Positions 1-12,105 of a stretch of 64,000 nucleotides of DNA are shown one piece after another. Within the stretch, counting starts at the first letter, position 1; each line of letters begins with the position of its first letter. The position numbers and the translations under genes are program-made. The DNA comes from Chondrus crispus (Eukaryota > Rhodophyta > Florideophyceae > Gigartinales > Gigartinaceae). Location: contig NW_005179190.1 in NCBI RefSeq assembly GCF_000350225.1, positions 51,000 through 114,999 of the forward strand. Direction: 5' to 3'. The notes below the pieces were generated by a model that saw only the letters and a program-made list of their open reading frames with translations, searched no databases and was not told the origin of the DNA.

Positions 1-2277
1 ATCACAAGGACAATTCGGATTCTGGATCTGTGTCATCATCGCATTCGATTGTCCCTTCTGCGCCGAAGTTTCATAGATATGTGGAGAACATTCTCTTCTT
101 CCTTTAACTTTTGCATTCGAAAGACTTACGGGTGGGGACCACATATCTTCTCGAAAGTATACGAACGTTCAGCTTCAGTGCAGAAGTGAAATAGTGCATC
201 AGGTGTAACTGACTAAGCGATCAAACAGTGATCAAAAAAGTCAAAACATGACGAGATAAGTGCAGCAGTGTCGGGAAGCTAGAGTCAAGGATCGGTGACC
301 ACGGGCCCCAGATCTGGACCTTCAATTATCTTTTCTGGTCTTCTTACATTGCACGAAATTTAAGAAAAGAAGAAATGCCCTCAACACGCAAATGAATTTC
401 CATCCGGATAAGAACTACACTTACCTTCTGGCCCTTGCAAAACATCTGGTGGGGAAGAACAGCTGGATACCCTTGAGAAATTGTTCCTTTGATATGCTCT
501 TTATGAATTACCACACATTGTAAAAACCCATGATGCAGCATAATCTGCTCAGACTTCTTGGGCTTTCATTGTACAGTACTCAAGACTTGCGAAAGTTGTA
601 CTGTAAATGCCGCGGACAAATACGTCAAGCACATGGTGATAAACCAATGGTCTACAGTAATTTGGGTTCGTAGATTTCCAGCAAAATAGTTACGGCACGT
701 ATCGCACAAAGCAAATCGCTCGTCATGTAGGCAGTAGTGATTTCTCTAGACTGGCAAACAAGAAACCGTGACGTGATTGAATTATCTCTCTCAGAGTTGC
801 TACCTCTCTTGTCTGTGCGCTATCGTTGTCGAGATCTTGTCTAATGCTCTCCGATTGTGGAGAGCAGTAGTGACCTTGCTCAGCCACAGTCTCAAGGTAT
901 TTCGTTAAAACTGTACGGGGAAAAAAAGTCTCGTACACTACCCTTACCCTAGCTTAAGGGTACGCATTCACGTGGACAGCACTGCCAGCCACTGCCTCGG
1001 GATGAGTGTGAAGAGGAGTTCCGGTAAATTCACACACCCAATCCAATGCCTGCACACATAGCGTTGCACACGTGGCGATCCTTCAAGCTCACTTCCTCAA
1101 CCATTTATTATCACCTTGTGTGTCGGGTTGTTCTCATCCTGCCATGAGCGCCTGGCGGAGACTCCGGTCAAGGGGCCGCGGGTTGATTCGATGATTCCCA
1201 GGCGATGGAAAGTAGAGAGGGGCATGGGAAAGGCGAGGTATATAAACGACGATCAGTACAAATATGACGGAGGAGCACGCAGATCCGGTACAAAGAGAGG
1301 TGGCTATCCAGGGTTATGGGTTCGTGAGAGGCGGGTGATACGAGTTGATCGTTTTTGAAAGGACACAGTACGAAATGGTTGGGGCAGCAGTTGCTTACGG
1401 TGTTTGGGGGAGAGTTTGAGTCAGGTTTGATGCAAATGGGAATGAGATGGAATGGGAAGAGTCCTTTGCCTTAATCACGGGTTGCGTTCGGCGTTTATCT
1501 CATCGAAAAGATCAAAAGTAATGCAATCATCAGGTTTGGCTTTCTCAAGTAGTTTCAGAAGATGATGATCGGGAAGTGCGCATGGTCAGACTACTTGGGG
1601 TACTATGCCAGACAGAAGTCTGTACTACAGCGATTCCAGGGATGCTGAACCATTCTTGGCATTTCTCCGGGAATAATGCATGGAAGAAATGGATGGAGCA
1701 CTCTCCTCTCAAAATTAGCAACCATCGGGAAGCGGTACACCTGAGAGGAAAGATTCACGGCATTTTTCATTCCAGCTGTGAATGTTCTGATCTCAATATT
1801 CTTTCCGCGTGCTTTTAGCGATACCCTTTCGAATGAATGCATGATTTTCTGCTCCAGACTCCACCACGAGAAGTCTGGTCGCGAGCAATATGACACGTGA
1901 TTGTATGAAGTGCTTGCATGTCAAAAGTGTATGGCTTCGAAATTTTTGGAGATGCCGTGAAATCGCATGAGAACTGCATTTTGAGTGAACAACACTTACG
2001 TTGACTCTTGACGAATGACACTTCCAGTGTTTTCATGCCTGTTTTTCCAGTTTTCAACTGCGAAGGAACATTCAGAACGACAAGTACAACATGATCAGGC
2101 AGCAGTTTTGCTTGCAAGCCGCGGAATCATTACTCATCGCCTTCATGGCTCTAGAAAGTGTTCGGGTATTTAAGGCAGCCAGGATCGGAAAAGACCGTTC
2201 TCGGTACACCACCAACCAAGCACCATCAAACCCCACAGTCGTCAGGAAGTACATTCAATTCAAAAATCACTACAAAT
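1..2277. other. Low-copy flank without a supported gene
   Basis: I see no open frame with coding character, no LTR and no RNA gene here. The stretch holds short spurious frames only. An inverted repeat TACAGTAC (572-579) and GTACTGTA (598-605) uses the same TACAG/CTGTA word that is common in the LTRs of this window. The last few hundred bases are presumably the promoter and 5' leader of the coiled-coil gene that starts at 2278, but no clear TATA box can be assigned. Confidence 0.4.
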
Positions 2278-3954
2278 ATGTCCTCTCATATGACGGACGT
2301 CGATGACCTTGACTTTGAGGATAAGCTTGCGCTGTTTGAGAAAAAGTTTTGTAAGTCTTCTGATGATGGAGTACATTCGCGAAGCAAGGTGTCTCACGGA
2401 AACGACAATGACATTGAGCAAACCGGACTCACCCCGTCTGAGGTAGAGATGGAACTGCGTGGACTATTGAAGGAATTTATTTCATGCATTCCGACGTTGC
2501 AAAACATGGCAGTTTCTTCCGATGAGACTGACGACGTTGGCTTTAATGAGAAGTGGCTTCGCTCTGAAGTGAGCAGGGAAATCTTCAGAACGGAGATTCG
2601 TACAACCGTTTCCCAACTTCGCCGCTTCCAATCGGTTAGGCACGAGCAGATGGAGCACAAGTCCAGTGCTCAGAACTCCAATATGCGATCGTTGAAGCGC
2701 ATGCTTGCAGAGCGGACGGAAGAACTTGAGGGGTTGCAAAAGAAGCACTCAGCGCTGGAAAAAGAACGCCGCGACTTGCTCGAGAACGTGGACCGTCTTA
2801 CGTCTTCACTCTGCGCGTGCAAGGTCTTCCATGTTCCTTTGAAAGAAGAGGTGACAGAGCTTCGCGAAGAGAACAAAGCGAAACAGAAGACAATATCGGA
2901 AAACGAGGAAGCAATGAAGAGAAACGTTGCGGAACGAGCCCGTTTCCAGAGTACCATTGCACGTTACAGAGAAGAGTTGCAGTTAGCTAATCACCACGCC
3001 GAGACAGTTGAACTGGATGCGAAGCACGCGAAGGAAGAGTCCGCGTTGTTAAAGGAAAGGGCTAGAGAGGCCATGGCAAGCTCTTCTGCCGTGAGTGCCC
3101 GTATCAAGGAATTGCAGGACGTGCAAGATGCAATGCTCCACATCATGCAAGATTCGTCAAGCAAAACTGACAAGCAGAAACTTCGGAGAAATCTGGAGGA
3201 TCTCAACGAAACGCGCTCTCGCCTTGTGGGAAAAATCGCTAACCTGCTAACTGGGAAACGCCGCGGTGGGACGAGGACTTCAGATCCGTCTTCGCCGCGA
3301 AGTGTAAACTCTCATGCAATTACCCCAAAGACGAAAAATGTCATTTCAACAACGGGGGCAGTTGGAGACGCTATCCATCAGTTTGCACCAGCTGCATCCA
3401 ATTCGAACAGTTCGAATGAACATGCGGCGTCTCCGAGTCAAAGTGCCAGCAGCCGAAAGTTCTTTGAAAACCTACGCAAATTCGGGGGCGACCTCGTAAA
3501 AAAGAAGTCGAACCAGGGTCCGAACGAAACCTTCCCAAACGAGTCTCCGCGGCAGCAGCGCCAATTTGTGCTGGAGAATGTAGAGCGGTCACGAGTGGCC
3601 ATTGAGAACGATGTCGCACTACGCGGAGTAATCGAAATGAAGGAGAATGAGATTCATAGAATGGAAAAGGAGCTGAACGACGCAAGGGAAAGAACGGCTG
3701 AACTGGAGATTTGCCTTCAGAAGGAACGACACAAACGCCGATTAGAAAACCGCTCCATCAACAATTCGGATGGGCAAAAGATGACTGTGGAAGCGTCTTC
3801 GGCCACCATCACACACCGCAAGTCGTTGTTTGACTGGCAGACTGGCAAGGCGAAGAATGGCCATCCCATTTCACGCGGGGAGGAAATAAAAGCGGCGACA
3901 TCGTGGGAAGTGCGACCGAAGAAGATGGAACAAACAGGTGTTCGGAGGGCTTAG
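2278..3954 (+). CDS. Coiled-coil protein of unknown function, 558 aa
   Basis: An uninterrupted frame with clear coding character, the best candidate for a single-copy host gene in the window. I chose the ATG at 2278 because the in-frame ATG at 2158 would add 40 low-complexity residues. The N-terminus is acidic (DVDDLDFEDKLALFEKKF, residues 8-25). Residues about 133-322 are rich in Glu, Lys, Arg and Leu with heptad-like spacing, a long coiled coil. A Ser-rich, basic linker follows (about 325-450), then a shorter second coiled coil near 465-520. There is no signal peptide or membrane segment. A scaffold or cytoskeletal role is possible by composition only; no family is recognised. A GTAAGT word at 2351-2356 could be a donor site, but the frame stays open through it. 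AATAAA lies at 4122. Confidence 0.75.
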   Translation: MSSHMTDVDDLDFEDKLALFEKKFCKSSDDGVHSRSKVSHGNDNDIEQTGLTPSEVEMELRGLLKEFISCIPTLQNMAVSSDETDDVGFNEKWLRSEVSREIFRTEIRTTVSQLRRFQSVRHEQMEHKSSAQNSNMRSLKRMLAERTEELEGLQKKHSALEKERRDLLENVDRLTSSLCACKVFHVPLKEEVTELREENKAKQKTISENEEAMKRNVAERARFQSTIARYREELQLANHHAETVELDAKHAKEESALLKERAREAMASSSAVSARIKELQDVQDAMLHIMQDSSSKTDKQKLRRNLEDLNETRSRLVGKIANLLTGKRRGGTRTSDPSSPRSVNSHAITPKTKNVISTTGAVGDAIHQFAPAASNSNSSNEHAASPSQSASSRKFFENLRKFGGDLVKKKSNQGPNETFPNESPRQQRQFVLENVERSRVAIENDVALRGVIEMKENEIHRMEKELNDARERTAELEICLQKERHKRRLENRSINNSDGQKMTVEASSATITHRKSLFDWQTGKAKNGHPISRGEEIKAATSWEVRPKKMEQTGVRRA

Positions 3955-4121
3955 GTTCGGCGTTTAACGAGGGCTCGCCTGACGCATGACAGGAACGAGC
4001 AGAAAAGAAGTCGAGCTCAGATGGTTCCTTCCTCTTGTACAAGTGCTCCTGCTTTTGCTTGTTGCGTTTCGCCTGACAGAACGGGTGACTGCGTAGCGCA
4101 GAACAGGCACCATCTATAGTT

Positions 4122-4127
4122 AATAAA
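4122..4127 (+). terminator. AATAAA polyadenylation signal of the coiled-coil gene
   Basis: AATAAA lies about 170 bases after the stop at 3954, on the coding strand. This is a normal distance for a eukaryotic 3' UTR. The hexamer alone is weak evidence; its position supports it. Confidence 0.45.
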
Positions 4128-4459
4128 GGGACCCCCTTAGTGTGGGGTTAGCAACGATATTTGTTTCATTTTCTCTAGTTGGAATCCACAGTCCAGGGCG
4201 AGAGATTGATTTGGACAAAGCCCTTAGGGAGGCGCGGCTTCCAAATCGAGGTTCAACAAGATAGTAAACGAGAAGAAAAGTGCCAAGCGCCTTCAGCATT
4301 GCTACCTTATTTTCTCAAAGGATTTTCTTGCGGGGTTATTGAAATGGATGTAAACACGCTCTAAAACAGTCGCATGAGAAACGGATGGCCGAGAAGAAGG
4401 TTTTACGATGAAAGACAAGCACTTCGTAGGTAATGTGCTCCATCAGCGATTGGGTCGGG

Positions 4460-4971
4460 TCAAGTTGACTTTGAACCACCGGCGGTCGCCTTCATATATC
4501 CGATTCGTTTTTCGGCTGTCCAGCGAGTAAAAGAAGAGTGGTGACATGCCTGGCGAAATGAAGAAGTAGGAACAGTGGTATCGCCAGCAGTATCAATAAG
4601 ATTGATGGGCGCTACCAAAATGAATTTGAAAGAGTCCGTTGTCGATACCTCTCCTCGGGAAAAGTACATGCGTACATCAACAATTGGTGGTGGGGGTATC
4701 TCATAAAGCAGTGAAGCCAGCGTCACGGAATTTGCCACGAATCGGTCTGCGGCCTTTTTCTTTTCAACTTTGTATGGCTGAGAGTCAACCATGAGTGATG
4801 CTTTCGGGGAATTGTTGCCGCGTTGTCGTGGAAATGCAGTCCCATGAGTCAGAATGGTAAGGAATGCCCATTAAACGGACAGGAAAGGTGGAAGAGGCGA
4901 CCATAGATTCGGGGAGGATAGAGAATGTGTGACATTGGAGTTCTTTCGAACAAGATTTTGCGCACAGATGA

Positions 4972-5027
<56 letters not shown>

Positions 5028-7250
5028 GTCAAGCCTGCTCAGGTATTCCGCGTCTCTGATCATCCCGAAAGCTTCTCAAAACAAATATGAAAGCGTTGCA
5101 TCCATTACAGCGTAGCAGAGCCGATCCCAAACGCAAGGCCAGGATCCTTCTTCGGCGCAGGCCATCACAGTACCTGCTTCATGGAAGCTGCAAGGCAGAA
5201 ATGAACATACGGAGGCAACGCCAGCTGCCAGCGATCATGCAACGGCCCCCCCTCGCGGACGGCCCATCTCGTGAAGTCGATTATTTCCAATTCCAAAAAT
5301 CGCTCACATGGGAACGGCGCATCCTGATACAGTACAATATCATGATCCTTTTTACGGTCAGTCCGTACGCACGACAACCCAACATTACTGTATGGTAGAG
5401 CTAAAAAGTTAATGCACTTGTACTTCCCAGTTTTAAGCCAGCTCCTTCCTGAAACCATAAATCCACCCTGCGGAGAATTATCACTAGTAAGTCCATGTTG
5501 GAAGAATTTCTGAAAGCGCCATTTCAAAATCCTCAACAAAGAGCAAAAAGAAAAGCAGCCGCTATTGGGAGTTGCCTTGCAAGAGATTCACCGGCGCCCG
5601 GGGCCACGACATCTGCTGACGTGGGTAAACAAATGAAAGCAATGCCCAATGGTCTCGCAAAGTACGGCGATCATGTCGTGGACAACGGTCGTGTAGCATT
5701 GCTGCAAATGTTACTCTTCTAGCGTGCAACCGTGTTGGTGACAAAGCACACAACAGTTTTAGTAAGGTTTTGTTCATGACTGCATGTATCTTCTACAGGG
5801 CGTAAAATCATCTAGTAAACAACCTAAATACCCCAGTCACACCGCTCTCGAACAAGGTCAACAATCCTCCAAATATAGAATTCGCATTTGGAACCCGGAC
5901 GTTTAGTGTTGCGAGCTTCCCATCTGGAGAAGGAAATCTCTTTTCCTTGAACATGAATGCAGAGGCTTGGTTTCGAGAATAAAAAATCACGGCAGTCCTA
6001 GATTGAAGGCCGCTTTTTTATTGCGCAGAGCAATCACAGAATGTCCCTTGAGATATAGTGCATGCCTGGCATGGTTTGAAATACTACCCTCTTACTCGTC
6101 GCTGCCCGTGGTAAGCAGTACAATACATTCTGCAGCCAGTGGTATAATCAGTGTCGTCTGACCGCAACTACTGACCGTAGAAAGTAACCTCAATTAACAA
6201 TAGGGCACCTGCAAAATGCTAGGACTCCCCTTTTTCTTGCAAACGACGTTGAGCGTCTGGCACATTTGTACCCTTAGGTACACAGATGCATTTTTCCCTT
6301 TCCGCTCTGGGAAAGAAAACATATTCAGCGATAAAAGTAAAGCATCTAGAGAATCACTTCTCATGGTTAACCCAATGAGCCTAAGTATGTTGCAATATGC
6401 AGGTCCATCTGATCCAAGTTCAGCTTTAGCCATGCGGAAAGAGGACCACACGCATTCTCGCAATATGCGATGCTGGAAAGCTACAAAATCTCATCGACGC
6501 TCCCGAACTGCGCATCGGTCCTAGTCTCTTGTGTACAATTATCATTGTCCTGAGTGACAGGAGGTTTTCTCCAAGAACAGGCAAACACTAATCTCCTGAG
6601 GTGCAGTTTAAACTTTAAACTTTAAAGCCGCCTGGCCAACTTCGTTGCCTTGCGCTGGTGTTCGCTACGTAATCTTCCACCAATCTTCTCTAAGCCTGTG
6701 TTTCGACTTGTGGAATACTCACAGCTTTCTGTAAGGTTATGTATACGCTACAATGCAATGTGATTGGAAACTCGAACACTTGCACCCAACCAATATCTTG
6801 GGCACAAGTCCGCCATAGAACCACCACGTGCCCCGTTGCCATCATTTGAACGATTTCCTGATCCCTTTTCTTGAAAATGATCTTCCTAAAATTGCAATTC
6901 CACACTTGCTTGAGAGTGCCTCATAAGGATGGATGGATATACAGTAACCGGTTTTAGTTTTGCCGCTTTTTCCTCATTGCTGTCGTTTTGAGTAGGTCCC
7001 TTATTGAGAGAGTATTCCATATTACCGAGTCTTTCCACTCTGAATGTATCATTCGTCATGCGCTGGTTGTCCAGCTCCCATGTATGAGGAATCATGCGCA
7101 TGGTTGTGGGCCTTAAAGGACTGTAATTTGACAATTCCATCTCGTAACTCATCCAAAGCGACACTCCCACAGCTCACTTCATCATCTCGAAACAGCCCTG
7201 TGACCATGAACTGATAGAGCATGCCCAAAGTCTTCACTGCGTGATGCACT
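4460..7250 (-). pseudogene. Scattered minus-strand coding-like fragments, unidentified
   Basis: Several minus-strand frames have protein-like composition but do not join: 7249-7049, 7170-6886, 6905-6690, 6463-6194, 5990-5808, 5539-5165, 5063-4785 and 4792-4460. Examples are a hydrophobic, aromatic-rich run around 5450-5230 and a mixed helix-like run around 6420-6230. They lie on one strand over 2.8 kb and change frame at every step. That would fit one decayed gene or an intron-rich gene, or chance. No motif lets me name a family. On the plus strand of this stretch I see nothing. Confidence 0.2.
4974..5024. repeat. (CT)n dinucleotide microsatellite
   Basis: An uninterrupted CT tract of about 25 units. 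On the minus strand it reads as an Arg-Glu repeat inside an open frame, which is an artefact of the tract and not evidence for a protein. Confidence 0.95.
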
Positions 7251-7387
7251 CTGCTGAAAACGAAACTCTATTTATTTCCCTCAGTACAACCTGTGGAGCC
7301 CGAAGCTTCCATGGGCTGCACTGAGGAACAAAGAAGGGCAACGGATGAATCAAAGCCCTATCCATTCGTTCTTCATTCAGGCGCGCC

Positions 7388-7732
7388 ATGTCTATTGAAG
7401 GGTCTAGCGGGCCATCACCGCGGAAGAATGATAACAGAAATTCCTTACCATTCCTGTTGCATGGAAAATGTCCCGGTTGTAAACACGAACTCATGTATCA
7501 TCTCAGAGACTACGACGCTCCGCAAGATCGAAAACGGATAAATTCGGGGAAAAACTGCAACGTCTGTGTCAACGGAACGCTCGAAATGCACTGCGTAATG
7601 TGCGAAAAAGTGTGTGTGTACTGTCCTCATTGCTCCGGATACGCCGAGAAGTCCGCAGGAGACAGCTCAAGGAACGGATCGAAGGGAAAACCGAGGCGCA
7701 AACCGAGTACTAGAACATCGTCTACGCGATGA
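7388..7732 (+). CDS. Small cysteine-rich, probably zinc-binding protein, 114 aa
   Basis: The short frame contains nine cysteines in knuckle-like pairs: CPGC at residues 28-31, CNVC at 57-60, CVMC at 69-72, CVYC at 76-79, and C82 in CPHC. Two or more CxxC pairs separated by 8-26 residues is the usual layout of a zinc ribbon, so I infer two structural zinc sites. The C-terminus (90-114) is a basic, Ser/Arg-rich tail that could bind nucleic acid or direct nuclear import. The start ATG at 7388 is the first in frame before the cysteines. No exact family is recognised. It stands alone, with no recognisable neighbour. Chance clustering of CxxC pairs is unlikely but cannot be excluded. Confidence 0.55.
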   Translation: MSIEGSSGPSPRKNDNRNSLPFLLHGKCPGCKHELMYHLRDYDAPQDRKRINSGKNCNVCVNGTLEMHCVMCEKVCVYCPHCSGYAEKSAGDSSRNGSKGKPRRKPSTRTSSTR

Positions 7733-9290
7733 TGCCAGTTACGGCTTTACTTCAATCACAGGCCATGTCGTGCCTCATCGAATACCGTCACATCTTGCTC
7801 GCCGAAGAATCTAAAACGCTCCAGCATCTAATTGAACAATACGTGTCACTCCGGGCAGTTTAACGACACCTGATGCTTCCATCTCCCGAGAGACGCGAGA
7901 CCAGTTTGGGTTTCAACAATTATTGGTAACGAGTCTATTTCAGGGAGCCCCTACGCCATGAACACAGACCGTACCAAATATACCAATGGAATTGCAAACA
8001 GGGAATGACGATGGTTTAGAACGCATTGTAGTTACTTTACATCCGTCATCTCTGACTGTTTTCTGACCGTTGCGATACTGACAATAAAGAAGCCGCCCAT
8101 ACGTCGAGTGTTAGTAGCTAGATGACATATGGCCACAGATGAGCCCAATCGATCTCACTATTCACTGTTAACTTAACTCGTTTTTCTGCATCGCAGTGAG
8201 GTTGGCAGTTCTTTCCCAATCGTTTTAAGAACGCCGGCGAAGAGGTGCTTATGAGCATTTCGATACAATCTATGCATTGTAAAACTCCGATATGCATTTT
8301 GCGGTAAATTGTTTTCTTCTGCTTTCGATGTAGTTCAGTATTGTTATCCCGAGGCCAGGCAAAGCTTCCTTGCCTGGAGAGTCTCGACGACAAGAAACCT
8401 CAGATGAGGTCAATTGACCCATGCGACTACTTGTCATTTTATTTTTCCCAACCTGTGTCTACTCGAAAGGAAGAGGAAAGATACCCTCGAGTCCAACCAA
8501 AAAACAAAAAAAAAAAAAAAAAAAAAAAAAACACTCCGGTGTTTCGTAAAGATGCATACTGGTGCGAAACGCACATCGTTTTCACGCGTTTTTAGAGAGA
8601 GAGTGTGGAAAACAAGAATGTTTGAACAACCTTGAGCCGGTATATATTGATATCTTCGAAGTCAAAACACGCTCTTCAAATTCAACTTGTTCAGTGACAT
8701 TCATCGAAGTATTCTTCTTTCAGTGTATTTCAAACTGCCTTTCCATGGTTTTGTCCGATTGGAAGGCACACACGTTCAAGAAACGGTGTCCGAAGTGAAC
8801 GTGTAGATTATCAATTTGTTTTTGTGCTGTGCTGCAAGAAGCGATAGCTCAGATTCTCTGGTCTTGGGACTTGTCTCTCTCCTGAGGGGAGTCCCAGCCT
8901 CCGTCGTCCGACGGCGTCGTCGGTGAGCCGTTGGCGTTGTCCTACGTGTACTACGTGTATGCTTCTGGCCCTGATTGCTTCTGGCCCTTAGATGTCGACT
9001 CCTTTGTCCATGTGATGCAAAGATCAGACCGATACCACCGACCCACGACGGTGGGAGAGGCGACCGCGGCTTTATATTGTTGTGAAGAGTACTTGCCCTA
9101 TGCCAGAGCCCTATCTGGGGTGCTACCTTATCCTGCTGACATCCCGTGATTGGTTTAAGCTCAGGTAGTCCGAGCTTCGTTTTGGGTTCTGGGTGGAACT
9201 ACACTCCCCCGGACGCAAGGTCTGCTTGTGCGGGATGCCGTTGTATTTGGATGCTGTGCCTGTGTTTTTGTACAACATGGTCAAAATATA
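7733..9290. other. Non-coding stretch with a poly-A run
   Basis: No gene is supported. The notable item is the A tract at 8506-8531. From about 8870 onward the base composition shifts to higher GC, and CG- and ACGTGT-rich words appear that look like the LTRs elsewhere in the window. I could not define LTR borders here. Confidence 0.3.
8506..8531 (+). repeat. Poly-A tract, 26 bases
   Basis: A run of A on the plus strand. It could be the tail of a retroposed transcript ending at about 8505, but I found no clear target-site duplication or parent sequence, so it is listed as simple sequence. Confidence 0.9.
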
Positions 9291-9332
9291 GTGAATATGT
9301 CGTCTTGTTACGTAACAACACGACAGATTCAC
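9291..9332. repeat. 42-bp near-perfect palindrome
   Basis: The left arm starting GTGAATATGTCGTC at 9291 pairs with the right arm ending at 9332. Arms are 21 bases, there is no loop and only two positions mismatch; the centre is GTTACGTAAC. It lies in a stretch without a supported gene. Confidence 0.85.
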
Positions 9333-9649
9333 CATATTCACGAGTACTCGTTATTGGGATTTGCGACACTTTGCTTTGGCCCGTTTGCACTTTTTCGCGC
9401 AGGAAATGGCATCGTACATCGATAACTGTGCGTCTGCGCGTGGTTCCGGTGTTATTTGTCATTTTTCCTAACGCCGTGTTGTCAATGCGCAGTACGGGCT
9501 GCCTGGGGGATGCATGTTTCTCGTATCATATTTGTCAGCCAGAGAGTGAGCGTAGCAGTTTCGGCAGCCGCAAAACACGTGGGATAGCTCCCTTCTGCCC
9601 TAGTTTGGGAGAGGGGGGAGGTTTCGTGGAGGGAGCATGCCACGTGGAC

Positions 9650-9850
9650 GTGCGGCTCGCTATTTAACCAGGTACGGACTAACTCGCGAAAAGGTAGTTC
9701 CTCACTGGCCGGTTATGCGCAGTCGCTCCGTGTTGCATATACAGAGGCGACCGGTAACGAGTTAGATGCCAGCGGGCGAATAAACAACCGAGCCGTCGTT
9801 GATTAGACGCGAAAGAGACGGGGGCGAGCCTGCCCCAGTTTACTGGTGAG
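9650..9850 (+). other. Possible 3' part of an unassigned LTR
   Basis: In plus orientation there is a TATTTAACC TATA-like word near 9660, AATAAA near 9779, and then a TGGTGAGGACAGG sequence that could be a primer-binding site. This is the order expected at an LTR to internal junction. No second copy is in the window and no target duplication was found. It may belong to the copia remnant or to another element. Confidence 0.2.
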
Positions 9851-10239
9851 GACAGGTTTCAGGTCTTAACTGCTCAAGAGACCCCTAAAACACCTGTCCC
9901 AGTACAGTACCTGCCGCCTAATGCGTGCAGCGTAATGTACACAATTAAAATGCTAGTGCCAGAAATATTAACTACGGCGCGGATGCTGCCACTATACGTG
10001 TGTGCTGCCGAACATGGTTAATAGCTACTAAATACAGCACGGACCACACGGGTGACGCTGTACACGCGTAACACTCGAACACTACCGCACGGACGACACG
10101 TGTGCAAACCGTACACTTACGCCACGCCACGACCCATCGGTACACGCGTGCGCTCCCTACACGCGGGCACGCCCGCCCACATGGACAGCGTGGCGGTAGC
10201 CACATTTATGACCTCTGCGCGTGTCGGTCTTTATACTAC

Positions 10240-12105
10240 AATATATTCAGGTTCACAGGTGCTTTTTGAGACGATGGGTTCTTGTCGTGCGAGCTATTGT
10301 AGCGGGAATGTGATGGGCAGCGTGACCGTTCCGGCGACTGACTCGTGCGTTGACTAGTCGTTGGCATAATCTGCGTCGGAATGGGCATAGATGGAGATGC
10401 CGCTGTGTGTGCCTTTTCGAATGAGGATGCTCTCCATGCGTGTCGTGTGAAGTTTATGCGTGAGACTGTGTAGCAGTGTCCAATGTCGTTAGTTTGGTCC
10501 CTTCAGCGCTCGTGCAAGTTTCTTTGCTGCGAACTCTATATCAGACCTGGTGCTTTCTGCAGTGTACCCCATTTCTCTGACCGCTCTGCCATAAATGTCT
10601 GTGATGTCTTCCCTTGTATTCTCCTCGCTTGTGGGGGCCCAACTTGACCCCTCCAAGATATTGTATGCGTTCGGGGATTCATTCATTCAGTCTGAAAGAG
10701 CAATGAAATAGCACTTTTAATTTGTTGGAGCTTGAAGATGTGGATCCTTTTGTTTCCCGTACTATATGGACCAGTTCAAGAATTGTCAGAGCTTCGTAGT
10801 GGCTTGCATTGGTACTTGGCGTGTAGCATGTGATATAGTGCGTCTATGATCGTGCAGTTGGTGGCTGTGGGTAAAAATCCATCCATGCTTATCCCTATGA
10901 TACTTAGGTCGTCCCTGTGCTGTAGTCTCCAGAGAAAGGTGTCCGAACGTAGTTGCTTGTATCCATGATTTTGAAGTTGTTATGGAGCCCTGTTATAGAT
11001 ATGTTCGCGGCTGCTGGCGGGGATTTAATGTTCCCTTTCAGTTGTCCGTGCGTTCTGTTGTGCTTGTTGGTTCCATCGAACCGATGTCGTTACCATTCAA
11101 ATACCTTTTTGGGCGCTGGTATTTTTCGTGTAGGTAAACTCCCATGACGTCGAAGTGTTCGAAGTACATGTTCATCGAGGCGGCGAGGGCGAATGGTGTT
11201 CGGATTGTTGTCCGATCCGCCATTTATGTGGCTGTTTTTGTCCGGATCGTAGTGCACCTTTGGCCTCATGAGGTCCCCTCTGATGGAGCGGCGTGCTTCG
11301 CGTATGGGGTTTGATGATGACGTACTGTGTTTGTATCGGTACGTCATCGTCATGGGCAGGATGTGTTTTTGTGGGTTGTGATGCGTTGGATGACCAGTCC
11401 ATTGCTTTCATGCGGTCGAGTTAGTCAATTTCTTCTTCGTTTGCTTTGCGCCATTCTGTTTCATCTGCGAATTTGTGGCGCATTTACTCTTTTTGGGTGG
11501 TGCTGGGGTTTGGGTGATTTTTTGGGGATGTGTCTTGCCTTTGGCTTTCAGTTCTGCTTTCTTTCCGCGTGGTATGCGGCCGTGGTGTTGGTGCAGGGTT
11601 CGCATTTTTTTTTTCGCATGGCTTGAAATTGACTGCCCTTATTTTGTTGTAGCGTCGTGATTACATTTCCCGGACGCATAAATGTGTGTCGTCTAGTCCA
11701 TGCATGTATCGAACTTTTGTTCGCCTTTTTCTGGAGCTTGGGCAGGTGTGGTTTGAATATGGGTATAAATCCCAGTTGCTCGAATGTGAATGTTGATTTA
11801 ATTCGTGGCTCTATGTTGTATCATTGGGCGTGTGGTATGCCGTAGATGCTGTGGTGGTACGTTAGGTTATATTTGAAGACAGCGTCGTCCAATGAGTCTT
11901 GCCAGTGGACAGCATGGGGACGACTGTGTGAAATGGTGGTTCGGACCTTTTCCATCAGTGTCCGGTTGACGCGTTCATCGAGTACATTTACCTACGGTTT
12001 TTGCGGCGTCCTGGCTCTGTACGTGAAGCCCCGTTGTCGTAATCGGTTTTGTACTTGTATCGCTAGGTGCTTCTTGGGGTTGTCAGAGACGAGCAGGTGG
12101 GGTGC
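10240..12105 (-). pseudogene. Ty1/copia-type pol remnant (integrase, RT, RNase H)
   Basis: Read on the minus strand in several frames, the order is that of a copia pol. At 12100-11830 an integrase core shows VSDN, then an ERVNRTLMEKVRTTI-type motif. At about 11420-11250 come the linker and RT start. At about 11210-11090 is the RT block with HFDV followed by YLHEKY, the equivalent of the copia DVKTAFLNG region. At 10590-10490 is a STRSDIEFAAKKLARAL block matching the copia STRPDI.FAV..L motif. At 10390-10230 is the RNase H region with SDADYAND and then a SKSTCEPEY version of the copia STTEAEY motif. Many stops and frame changes show it is dead. Integrase before RT separates it from the gypsy elements further on. 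The upstream end is cut at 12105 by an LTR fragment. Confidence 0.75.

Noticed and set aside
4785..5063. Arg-Glu repeat protein
   Set aside because: The repeat is the translation of the CT microsatellite; no other support.
4460..7250. Endogenous viral element
   Set aside because: The minus-strand fragments look protein-like, but no polymerase, helicase or capsid motif is visible.
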